A DNA stretch of 64,000 nucleotides from Bacteroidales bacterium (lineage in GTDB: Bacteria > Bacteroidota > Bacteroidia > Bacteroidales > Bacteroidaceae): positions 1-64,000 of the forward strand of contig SUXS01000008.1 in the NCBI GenBank assembly GCA_015060865.1, in the 5' to 3' direction. The notes under the pieces are model-generated. The model saw only the letters and a program-made list of their open reading frames with translations, was not told the origin of the DNA and did not search any database. This document shows positions 28,432 to 35,555 of the stretch, one piece after another. A program made the position numbers and the translations under genes. Position 1 is the stretch's first letter, and the number at the start of each line of letters is the position of its first letter.

Positions 28432-28938
28432 TTAGTTCTTAATAACTTTTATCGCTGCCTCATAATCAGGCTCGGTAGTTATTTCGGGCACCAGTTCAGC
28501 GTGGCATACCTTGCAGTCGGGAGCAATGACCACTACCGCACGAGCCAGCAGACCGGCCAATGGGCCATCGGCCATCTGCACACCGTAGTCCTTGCCGAAG
28601 GTACTCTCTCTGTGGAAGTCCGAGAGTGTCACCACATTCTCAATTCCCTCGGCACCGCAGAAGCGGCTTTGTGCAAAGGGAAGGTCGCGCGAGATGCACA
28701 GTACCACCGTGTTGGGGGTGGAGGCGGCCAATTTGTTGAACTTGCGTACCGATGCTGCACACACTCCCGTGTCGATGCTGGGGAATATGTTCAGAACCAC
28801 ATATTTACCTCTGTGCTCGTCGAGCGTGAATGCCGACAGGTCGTTCTTTATCAATTCTACTTGTGGGGCTATAGCGCCTAATGTGATGAAAGTGCCGTCA
28901 AGATGCACTTCGTTTCCTTTGAATTTTGTTGTAGCCAT
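28432..28938 (-). CDS. tpx: Thiol peroxidase
   Basis: Atypical 2-Cys peroxiredoxin reducing hydroperoxides with thioredoxin. With the start at 28938 the protein has 168 residues, the family length, and the peroxidatic and resolving cysteines fall at C60 (SIDTGVCAASVRKF) and C94 (RFCGAEGIENV), the same numbers as in E. coli Tpx. A longer frame to 29028 exists, but the promoter lies inside it, which excludes that start. Periplasmic or cytoplasmic location is not settled; no signal peptide is present in the short form. Convergent with the SPFH gene. Confidence 0.95.
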   Translation of the reverse strand: MATTKFKGNEVHLDGTFITLGAIAPQVELIKNDLSAFTLDEHRGKYVVLNIFPSIDTGVCAASVRKFNKLAASTPNTVVLCISRDLPFAQSRFCGAEGIENVVTLSDFHRESTFGKDYGVQMADGPLAGLLARAVVVIAPDCKVCHAELVPEITTEPDYEAAIKVIKN

Positions 28939-28997
28939 AATATTCTTCTTTTTGTTGTTAACGTATTTGCATGTTCTATTGTTCTTCTTTGACACTG

Positions 28998-29029
28998 CAA
29001 AGATACGTTCTATCAATAGTCTGTGCAAA
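28998..29029 (-). promoter_or_regulatory. Promoter of tpx (TTTG-N20-TATCTTTG)
   Basis: On the minus strand TTTG (29029-29026), 20-base spacer, TATCTTTG (29005-28998). An exact match to the Bacteroidota consensus, 59 bases before the tpx ATG. Confidence 0.88.
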
Positions 29030-29068
29030 TAGCTTTGGTTTATGGCTTTATTGGTGCTCCCTATAAGA

Positions 29069-31813
29069 CTATTGCTCCTTTGTCACCGTCACTAGGTCGC
29101 CAAACGAGGTGATACCTTCGGCACGGACGGCAATGCGCTTGGTACGGGCATTGTTGTAGAACTTCAAGGCAAACCGTCCTTGGTGGTCGGTCTCTATATC
29201 GGGTTCCCAGTAGAGGGTACGGCGGTAATCCGCCGTGTCGGGAAGCTCCATCTCCGAGTAGTCGCGATGATAGTAGCTGCTCACCCTACTATAGCCTTCG
29301 AAGTAAGTGTAGCGAGTGCCGTCGCGCATATCGTAGGGAGGTGTAGTAGGACTCTCCTCTTTGGGATAATAGATGGTGTGTGCCCATAGCAGACGGCGGT
29401 GGTCGGTATCGCCATCCTGTTTGATGGGGGTGCGTTCGCGTGACACGAGGTTGCTGTATATGCGTATCTCCTTGGGTAGTTGGTAGAAGTTTAAATAAGG
29501 CCCTTCATTACCTTCAGGAAGCAAATACTCTCCGTTGCTGATGGCGCCTTTCAATCTCTCAGAATCAGTTTCTTGCAAACGGTATTTATCATACCAAGCA
29601 TAGGTAAGGCTGTCCTTCGTGGCATTGTTGTTGTAGAGAAAGATATATCGCAGAAAGTCGGGAATGCGTGCGCGTCTCAGCGTGTAGGGCACTGCCGGGT
29701 CGTAATAGCCCTTCATAGGAGGTGGGTCGGTGAGAGCGTGTACGCCACGGTCGATGATGGTGTTGAACTCCTTCACGAAGTCGATGACAATGTCGGGCCG
29801 GTCGTAGTGTATCTCATATTTTTGTTTGTTGCGTTTCTTGATGGTGACTTCATCGATGAGGCCCTCCATGGCAAAGTCCACGTTCTCCAGCACCTGCAGC
29901 TCATAGTCATCCTCGGGCGAGTGGCTTTCATAGTAGTTGTATGGGGTAGGGGCAGGCGAGAATGCTCGGTAGAGCGAGGGGAACACATAGCGGTACTTTC
30001 CCTTTTTCCCTTTCTTGCCTAGTCCATCAGGTTTCCATATCTCGATGGTAAGGCCAGCCTCGTCAACAAAGTGCCGGGGGATGTCGATGCTGAATTCGCC
30101 TTGCTCATTGGCTTGCACCGTGTCGCGATATTCCACCTGCTCTGACTTCAACTCGATGGCTACCCACGGATTCTTTATGCGCTTATATTCGTCCGCGTGT
30201 TCCTTATGCTCACTGGCTACTAGCTGGTCGGCTACGTAGCCATCGATGACATATCCCTGCTCGGCCACGTAGTGGGGCTTCGCTTTGCTGCCCTGCGCCA
30301 TGGTCACCCACTCGTAGCGCCGCCATCCTTGTGTCAGCATCAGCAGGTCGATATCGGTGTGCATGGCTCGGGGCGAGGTGTGGGCAAAGTAGCTGTCGAT
30401 GTCCTTGATGAATCCCTTGAGGTCCGATGTCAGCAGCAGCTCCGTGCGTATGTCGCTTTTGTCGAAGGTGGGTGCCTCCTCATCGGCATCGGTAATGCTT
30501 ACCGACAGGTAGCCTCGTGTGCCTCCTCCCCACGTGTTCTGTATCTGCAGAGGCACTTCCACCTCTTCGAACGGAGTCAGCGAGTCGGTCGGAAGTTCCA
30601 CGTGGATGGTGGGCGTGCTCGTCGGAGGCTGCACGAAGAAGAGGCGGTCGGCCAATATGTGTCCCTCGGCATTGAATAGCGTCAGCTGGTTCACACCGGG
30701 ACGTAGCACCTGTGCGTCGAACCTTAGTCGCATGCGTTGCCCGTTGCCCAGTGTCAATGTATCGAAAGCGGTGAGGGCTCCTCGGCATTGCAGACTCCAG
30801 CCCAGCACCTCGGCAGGTTGGGTGAGCGAAGCATGTATTGTAGCTTCGTAGCCCTTGTGGTCCGATGTAGGTTTCATGCTCAACACATATCCCTGCTTCT
30901 GTGCTTCGGGGAGTATGAAGCTATATTCCTTTCCTTTATATTCCACTAGTGCCTTGATGGGTTTATCGTCGCTTGGGGTCACCAGCATGAGTGTGCGCCC
31001 GCGATGGCCTGTGGTGAAGGTACCTATCGGCGCATTTTTATGTAGTAGCATGCCGGTAATCTCCTTCTCGCGTCCCCATTGGTCGGTAGCCTCGATGGCT
31101 ACTATGGAGGGTATGCCCTCCACGAGGTTGCCGCCTTCGGGGTAGAAGTTTACCTTCAGATTGTCCTTGCGCAGCTTCGGGTCGGTCTCGTCGGGGATGG
31201 CCAGCCGAGTGTGGATAGGGTAGTACTCAAACTCGCGTTTATACACGCCAGCCGTGTCGGGACGGCTGTATACGGGTACTGTGCGGGTAAACTGGCTATG
31301 GTTGATGTCGGGCACTAGGTCCTGCCGTGCTTCCCTCTCTGTCAGCAGGCTTGCAGCACGCTCATACCTGTCCATGAAGTCAAACTGTGTAAGCCGCTCG
31401 TTGCCGAAGTTCATCATATAGCGCGTGTAGGCACGCAGCTCGTAGTAGCCTGTGTAGAAGTTGTCTTTCAGGGTAAATTCGCCGTGGCATTGTCCGTTCT
31501 CGATGCGCAGCTTGCGCCTTGCTACCTCAACGCCCTTGTCATTGAGCAGTTCCACGTAGAGTACCTTACTGATGTTGCTTATCTGCAGAGTGGTGGCATT
31601 CACCACGTATGCCTTAAACCATATCGTGTCGCCAATGAAGTAGCTGCGGTTGTCAAGGTGCAGATACACCTTCTCCTGCGGATACAATTGGTTGAAGGCG
31701 TGTATATTCTTCAGATACTCCTGTATGCGCACCACAGTGCTGTCGGCTTGTCCGAAAGCAAGTGCCACACTCCACATCAGCAACATTGTGCACACAATCC
31801 TTCTCATATTCAT
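29069..31813 (-). CDS. Exported MG2/macroglobulin-like surface protein
   Basis: Protein of 914 residues with a signal peptide (MRRIVCTMLLMWSVALAFG). An MG2-type domain of alpha-2-macroglobulin character follows (YPQEKVYLHLDNRSYFIGDTIWFKAYVV, residues about 40-70, and GYYELRAYTRYMMN). Further beta-sandwich modules fill the middle, then a carboxypeptidase-regulatory-like region and a beta-rich end (WEPDIETDHQGRFALKFYNN), close to how Bacteroidota MG2 proteins end. Similar proteins are usually annotated as TonB-plug or MG2 domain proteins; no catalytic residues are visible. Probably in the outer membrane or periplasm. A TATCTTTG box (31829-31822) sits nine bases before the first ATG, so the leader would be very short. 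Confidence 0.75.
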   Translation of the reverse strand: MNMRRIVCTMLLMWSVALAFGQADSTVVRIQEYLKNIHAFNQLYPQEKVYLHLDNRSYFIGDTIWFKAYVVNATTLQISNISKVLYVELLNDKGVEVARRKLRIENGQCHGEFTLKDNFYTGYYELRAYTRYMMNFGNERLTQFDFMDRYERAASLLTEREARQDLVPDINHSQFTRTVPVYSRPDTAGVYKREFEYYPIHTRLAIPDETDPKLRKDNLKVNFYPEGGNLVEGIPSIVAIEATDQWGREKEITGMLLHKNAPIGTFTTGHRGRTLMLVTPSDDKPIKALVEYKGKEYSFILPEAQKQGYVLSMKPTSDHKGYEATIHASLTQPAEVLGWSLQCRGALTAFDTLTLGNGQRMRLRFDAQVLRPGVNQLTLFNAEGHILADRLFFVQPPTSTPTIHVELPTDSLTPFEEVEVPLQIQNTWGGGTRGYLSVSITDADEEAPTFDKSDIRTELLLTSDLKGFIKDIDSYFAHTSPRAMHTDIDLLMLTQGWRRYEWVTMAQGSKAKPHYVAEQGYVIDGYVADQLVASEHKEHADEYKRIKNPWVAIELKSEQVEYRDTVQANEQGEFSIDIPRHFVDEAGLTIEIWKPDGLGKKGKKGKYRYVFPSLYRAFSPAPTPYNYYESHSPEDDYELQVLENVDFAMEGLIDEVTIKKRNKQKYEIHYDRPDIVIDFVKEFNTIIDRGVHALTDPPPMKGYYDPAVPYTLRRARIPDFLRYIFLYNNNATKDSLTYAWYDKYRLQETDSERLKGAISNGEYLLPEGNEGPYLNFYQLPKEIRIYSNLVSRERTPIKQDGDTDHRRLLWAHTIYYPKEESPTTPPYDMRDGTRYTYFEGYSRVSSYYHRDYSEMELPDTADYRRTLYWEPDIETDHQGRFALKFYNNARTKRIAVRAEGITSFGDLVTVTKEQ

Positions 31814-31821
31814 ATTTTTTG

Positions 31822-31829
31822 CAAAGATA
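31822..31829 (-). promoter_or_regulatory. Possible -7 box (TATCTTTG) for the MG2-like gene
   Basis: Exact TAnnTTTG on the minus strand but no -33 box at the right distance, and only nine bases from the ATG. Confidence 0.4.
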
Positions 31830-31955
31830 TGCTTTTTTGCTGATAGTTGTAGATTCTTGCGCTACTTTTGGGCAATATGTATACGGACTTTTAACTGGCA
31901 GACAATATCCATAAACTTTCATGAATATGATGAGGACACCACCCTCAGTAAAATA

Positions 31956-31987
31956 TTTGCTTTTTTAATTGACATATACTATCTTTG
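31956..31987 (+). promoter_or_regulatory. Promoter (TTTG-N20-TATCTTTG) for the 242-aa secreted protein
   Basis: TTTG at 31956-31959, 20-base spacer, TATCTTTG at 31980-31987; exact consensus, 61 bases before the ATG. Confidence 0.88.
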
Positions 31988-32048
31988 TATCCTACCATGC
32001 ATTTGCCATGACAACATTTATATAACATAGCAAAGAATAATATCGCCT

Positions 32049-32777
32049 ATGAAACGAATCGTTACCTTGTTTTCCGCATCGTTGCTGATGCTCGTCTCTG
32101 TTGCTCAGGAAAGCAACGCTGTATCACGTGCCACCGTGACCGACTATCCCTTTGTGCTTACAACCGACACGTCCAACCCCATATACTACTACATCTATAG
32201 CGGGCGCGACGGCAGTAAGGTGGGCGGTGACAAGGAGTATGTCTTTGCCTGTGAGATACCTTATGGCGATACCCAATATAAACTTGACATCGTGTACCGT
32301 AACCCTTACAAGGTCGACTCTACCCAACTGTGGTATTTCGTAGCTGCCGACCATGGCGTCAAGATTGTTTCTGCCATAGAGGGACGCATGGTTACGGTGG
32401 AGAATACCACCGATGGCAGTAAGAAGGTATTTATGCAATTGTCTGCCGAGCTCACCAACAAGCATTATGTGTGGCAGCTCGACCAAACTGCAGGATGCTA
32501 TGCCTTCCGCACCGATGACGGAGCCTCTTACTTGAGCCACTACGGCAACTGGTCTTCGTCGGGCCCTCAAATGGGACTCTACAATGCGGATGGCAGCAAG
32601 GACGAGGGGTCGCGCGTCTACTTCGACGCACTGGACAAGGAGGCCGAGGCTGGTATCACCACACCTCCCGCAAAGCCAACGGCCAAAGCGATATACACCC
32701 TGATGGGACAACGCATCGCTCGCATCACCGCTCCCGGCATCTACATCATCGATGGACGCAAGGTTGTGGTGAAGTAA
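32049..32777 (+). CDS. Small secreted protein with T9SS C-terminal domain
   Basis: Protein of 242 residues, signal peptide MKRIVTLFSASLLMLVSVAQ, a single beta-rich domain (about residues 30-205; the LWYFVAADHGVKIVSA and QLDQTAGCYAFRT stretches look like a lectin-type beta-trefoil or similar, not proven), a short proline linker (TTPPAKPTAKA) and a T9SS C-terminal domain (AIYTLMGQRIARITAPGIYI...KVVVK). Expected outside the cell or on the surface. It has its own consensus promoter. Thirteen bases after the stop begins the fragment of a sulfatase gene, so the original downstream neighbour was probably a sulfatase. Function unknown. Confidence 0.8.
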   Translation: MKRIVTLFSASLLMLVSVAQESNAVSRATVTDYPFVLTTDTSNPIYYYIYSGRDGSKVGGDKEYVFACEIPYGDTQYKLDIVYRNPYKVDSTQLWYFVAADHGVKIVSAIEGRMVTVENTTDGSKKVFMQLSAELTNKHYVWQLDQTAGCYAFRTDDGASYLSHYGNWSSSGPQMGLYNADGSKDEGSRVYFDALDKEAEAGITTPPAKPTAKAIYTLMGQRIARITAPGIYIIDGRKVVVK

Positions 32778-32789
32778 TCTTATTTTTGT

Positions 32790-32896
32790 GGGTGTCGCTG
32801 ACAATACACTTATCATTCTTACCAGTGATAATGGTCCAGTTGTAGATGATGGATATGCCGATCATGCCGTTGAACTTCTGGGCAATCATCGTCCAC
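32790..32896 (+). pseudogene. Fragment of a lost sulfatase paralogue
   Basis: About 105 bases align without gaps to 34595-34701 of the intact sulfatase with roughly 12 differences by hand count, most of them silent. It reads ADNTLIILTSDNGPVVDDGY in frame. No catalytic N-terminal part is present. The fragment stops just before a two-hairpin repeat. The mainly silent differences suggest the source was a diverged working paralogue, not a fresh copy of the neighbour. Confidence 0.9.
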
Positions 32897-32898
32897 GG

Positions 32899-32945
32899 AG
32901 GAACTATAAGTTCCTTTCGTCGCAACCGACGCTCATTCGCGTCGG
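32899..32945 (+). repeat. Two-hairpin repeat, copy A
   Basis: Hairpin 1: AGGAACT-ATA-AGTTCCT (32899-32915). Linker TTCGTCGCAA. Hairpin 2: CCGACGC (32926-32932), 6-base loop, GCGTCGG (32939-32945). Same architecture as copies B and C with compensating stem changes. A further short stem (GTCGGC / GCCGAC, 32941-32956) overlaps its end. Confidence 0.85.
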
Positions 32946-33118
32946 CGGCACAGCCGACAGCTGCGAGCGAAGTAATGCAGCCCATTCTGCGTAAGTCTGC
33001 GGGGCCTGCGTGAAAATTAAAGGTTTAGCGTGAGAAAGAACTGTTTGTGTGTAAATTATCAAGACTCATATAAGACTATTTCATAATACGTTTTCCCTGT
33101 TTTGTACACTTATAATCT

Positions 33119-33164
33119 ATTTGCCGTTCGCGAACGACCGCGCTGCCTTTCGCGAACAGCAAAT
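33119..33164. repeat. Imperfect hairpin with two TTCGCGAA palindromes
   Basis: ATTTGC (33119-33124) and GCAAAT (33159-33164) enclose two copies of the palindrome TTCGCGAA (33127-33134 and 33149-33156). The copies can pair with each other or fold singly. It lies in the gene-free 32897-33617 stretch, which otherwise holds repeats A and B and no supported gene. Confidence 0.65.
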
Positions 33165-33520
33165 GAATCCATCAAACGAAACAGCGAAAACGCATTATAG
33201 GTAGCGGGGAAAAGGCTGGTGATTTTGTACATATTTTTATGTAATATTGTACAAATTTACATGGATTAATCTTCATTATACGCTTTTTGTTAAGTCATCA
33301 AGGATAACCTGGGTTGTCCTTGTTTGTAGGTTGGTATACAAGGCGTTAGCCGTGCAATGGCAGCCAAACAACCTATTCCGCAACACTTGTTTTATATGGA
33401 TTTTTTGTGAAAGGCACCTTCATTTTGCTACCGATACAACATTACCCTATAACTCTAAACCGTCATCCATCAACCATCAACCGCAGCTCCGCTGCTTAGT
33501 CATCGTTTTCGTACAGCAGG

Positions 33521-33567
33521 GGAAGCTAAAGCTTCCTTCGTCGCAACCGATGCACATTTTGCATCGG
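33521..33567 (+). repeat. Two-hairpin repeat, copy B
   Basis: Hairpin 1: GGAAGCT-AA-AGCTTCC (33521-33536). Linker TTCGTCGCAA. Hairpin 2: CCGATGC (33547-33553), 7-base loop, GCATCGG (33561-33567). It lies about 50 bases before the sulfatase promoter. Confidence 0.88.
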
Positions 33568-33617
33568 CGCTGTGAAAAATATTGAAGTGAACTTCATATT
33601 TCTCGCTCGTTTTTGCG

Positions 33618-33625
33618 TATATTTG
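33618..33625 (+). promoter_or_regulatory. -7 box (TATATTTG) for the sulfatase gene
   Basis: TAnnTTTG match 22 bases before the ATG at 33648; the expected transcript start leaves the ATG at 33639 almost without leader, favouring 33648. Confidence 0.55.
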
Positions 33626-33647
33626 CCAATGAAAAGAATTGTATGCC

Positions 33648-35162
33648 ATGAATAAGAAATCGTTGATATGCCTCGGTATTGGCGCAACAGCGCTGATGAG
33701 TTGCTCTTCGGGTTCAGATACCTCTCGCCCCAATGTGATTCTATTGCTTGCCGATGATATCGGCTATGGAGATTTAAGTCCGTATGGTGAACCTACCATT
33801 CACACACCACAGGTAGAGCGTTTGGCACAGCGCGGTGTTCGCTTTAACGATGCTCATGCTGTGGCTGCTACAAGTACGCCTTCACGATACTCACTGCTTA
33901 CGGGACACTATAGCTGGCGACGCAACGATACGGGCGTAGCGGCTGGTAATGCAGGTATGATTATACGTCCGGAACAGCAGACGGTGGCCGACCTTTTCCG
34001 TCAGAAAGGTTATGCAACGGGAGCTGTAGGCAAATGGCATCTTGGTCTTGCCGACAAGACAGGTGCACAAGACTGGAACGGACACATCACTCCCGGTCCC
34101 ACTGATATCGGATTCGACTATTCCTATATTATGGCGGCTACGGGCGACCGTGTACCTTGTGTATGGGTTGAAAACGAACGTGTAGTTGGGCTCGACCCCA
34201 CAGACTCGATATTTGTGAGCTATCATACACCCTTTGAGGATGAGCCTTTAGGACGTACACATCCTGAACTTCTTACCAAGCTGCATCCGAGTCCTAATCA
34301 TGGTCATAATCAGGCTATCGTAAATGGTATATCGCGTATAGGATATATGAAGGGTGGGCGAGGAGCACTATGGGAAGACGAGAATATTGCCGACAGTATC
34401 ACCGAACATGCCATTCGGTTTATTGAAGAGCATGCCGACGAGCCCTTCTTCCTCTATCTCGGCACCAATGATATCCATGTACCTCGCTATCCTCATCCTC
34501 GCTTTGTGGGCAAGAGCGGTATGGGACCCCGTGGTGATGCTATCTTGCAATTTGACTACACCGTGGGGGCTGTGCTCGATGTGCTCGAACGAGAGGGTAT
34601 CGCCGACAATACACTCATCATCCTTACCAGTGACAATGGTCCAGTTGTAGATGATGGCTATGCCGATCGGGCTGTTGAACTCCTGGGCGATCATCGGCCA
34701 TGGGGTGATTTGAGAGGAGGTAAGTATAGTAACTTTGAGGCTGGTACACGTGTGCCTCTTATCGTTTCGTGGCCGCGCAAGGTGAAGAGTGGGGTGAGCA
34801 GTGCATTGGTGTCGCAAATTGATTTCTTTGCCTCCATGGCTGCATTGCTTGGCGTATTGCCTGAGGAAGGTGCAGCACCGGATAGTCGCAACGCCTTGCC
34901 GGCATTATTGGGTGACGATACCGAAGGACGCGAATATGTGATTGAAAAGGCTGGATCTATCTCCGTATATGATGGAGAGTGGAAATATATAGCTCCATCG
35001 AATGGGTATGCTTATAACAAATTGACCAATACCGAACTGGGAAATGATCGCCAACCACAACTTTATCATATTTCTACTGATCTTGGTGAACAGCATAACG
35101 TTGCAGCTGAACACCCCGATGTGGTGGAACGTCTGAAACAGATTATAGCAGACAACCAATAG
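33648..35162 (+). CDS. Ser-type sulfatase (S1 family), lipoprotein
   Basis: Hydrolyses sulfate esters, probably on host or algal glycans. The start at 33648 gives 504 residues with a lipoprotein signal (ATALMSCSSG). Alkaline-phosphatase-fold metal motifs are visible: NVILLLADDIGYGDLS near the N-terminus and TSDNG in the second half. The active-site signature reads ATSTPSRYSLLTG, that is S-x-P-x-R with serine where most sulfatases have cysteine, so maturation to formylglycine needs an anaerobic radical-SAM maturase (anSME), not encoded in this window. GKWHLG and NDIHVPRYPH supply further conserved catalytic His/Lys. A fragment of a paralogue lies upstream. The substrate cannot be set from sequence alone. 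Confidence 0.93.
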   Translation: MNKKSLICLGIGATALMSCSSGSDTSRPNVILLLADDIGYGDLSPYGEPTIHTPQVERLAQRGVRFNDAHAVAATSTPSRYSLLTGHYSWRRNDTGVAAGNAGMIIRPEQQTVADLFRQKGYATGAVGKWHLGLADKTGAQDWNGHITPGPTDIGFDYSYIMAATGDRVPCVWVENERVVGLDPTDSIFVSYHTPFEDEPLGRTHPELLTKLHPSPNHGHNQAIVNGISRIGYMKGGRGALWEDENIADSITEHAIRFIEEHADEPFFLYLGTNDIHVPRYPHPRFVGKSGMGPRGDAILQFDYTVGAVLDVLEREGIADNTLIILTSDNGPVVDDGYADRAVELLGDHRPWGDLRGGKYSNFEAGTRVPLIVSWPRKVKSGVSSALVSQIDFFASMAALLGVLPEEGAAPDSRNALPALLGDDTEGREYVIEKAGSISVYDGEWKYIAPSNGYAYNKLTNTELGNDRQPQLYHISTDLGEQHNVAAEHPDVVERLKQIIADNQ

Positions 35163-35167
35163 ATTGG

Positions 35168-35443
35168 ATGAGCACTGCTGTAGCTGTGCTCGAGGCAGAG
35201 AGGATGAGTTTCGAACCTTCGGAGAGTGAGGAAGAATTCGGGTTCAAGTTCTTAGGCATGCCAGCAATGACCGAAGGGTATGAGAATGAGAACGAGGGCT
35301 TGGTGTCGCTCCTTCAGCTTGACGAGGAGGAGAGGTGGATGATGCGCTTCTTTGATAGTGGCACGATAAACTTCATGATGCCCCTTGAGGCTTTGCTGAG
35401 GCGCGATTTCGACGAATGCATACTTGTCCTGCACTCGTCTTGA
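35168..35443 (+). pseudogene. C-terminal fragment of a YwqG/DUF1963-family protein
   Basis: A 91-codon frame beginning 6 bases after the sulfatase stop. The end (FKFLGMPAMTEG, LVSLLQLDEEE, and FDSGTINFMMPLEALLRRDF) matches the C-terminal pattern of YwqG/DUF1963 proteins, which are usually about 250 residues; the N-terminal two thirds is missing. Probably a truncated gene whose 5' part was replaced by the sulfatase. A short functional product cannot be excluded. Family call is from memory of the pattern. Confidence 0.55.
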
Positions 35444-35495
35444 GAGGGAGAGAGACTGCTATGATATTTCCCTTTAACGAAAAAAGACGTATGGT

Positions 35496-35527
35496 GTTGC
35501 ATTTCTCGTTATGATATGGTATCTTTG
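35496..35527 (+). promoter_or_regulatory. Promoter (GTTG-N20-TATCTTTG) of the 935-aa protein gene
   Basis: GTTG at 35496-35499, one base from TTTG, 20-base spacer, TATCTTTG at 35520-35527; 28 bases before the first ATG. Confidence 0.7.
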
Positions 35528-35555
35528 TCGTGAATAGATTGACTAATATATAATT

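Noticed and set aside
33247-33585. A 112-codon frame before the sulfatase
   Set aside because: It runs through two-hairpin repeat B and has no protein-like features.
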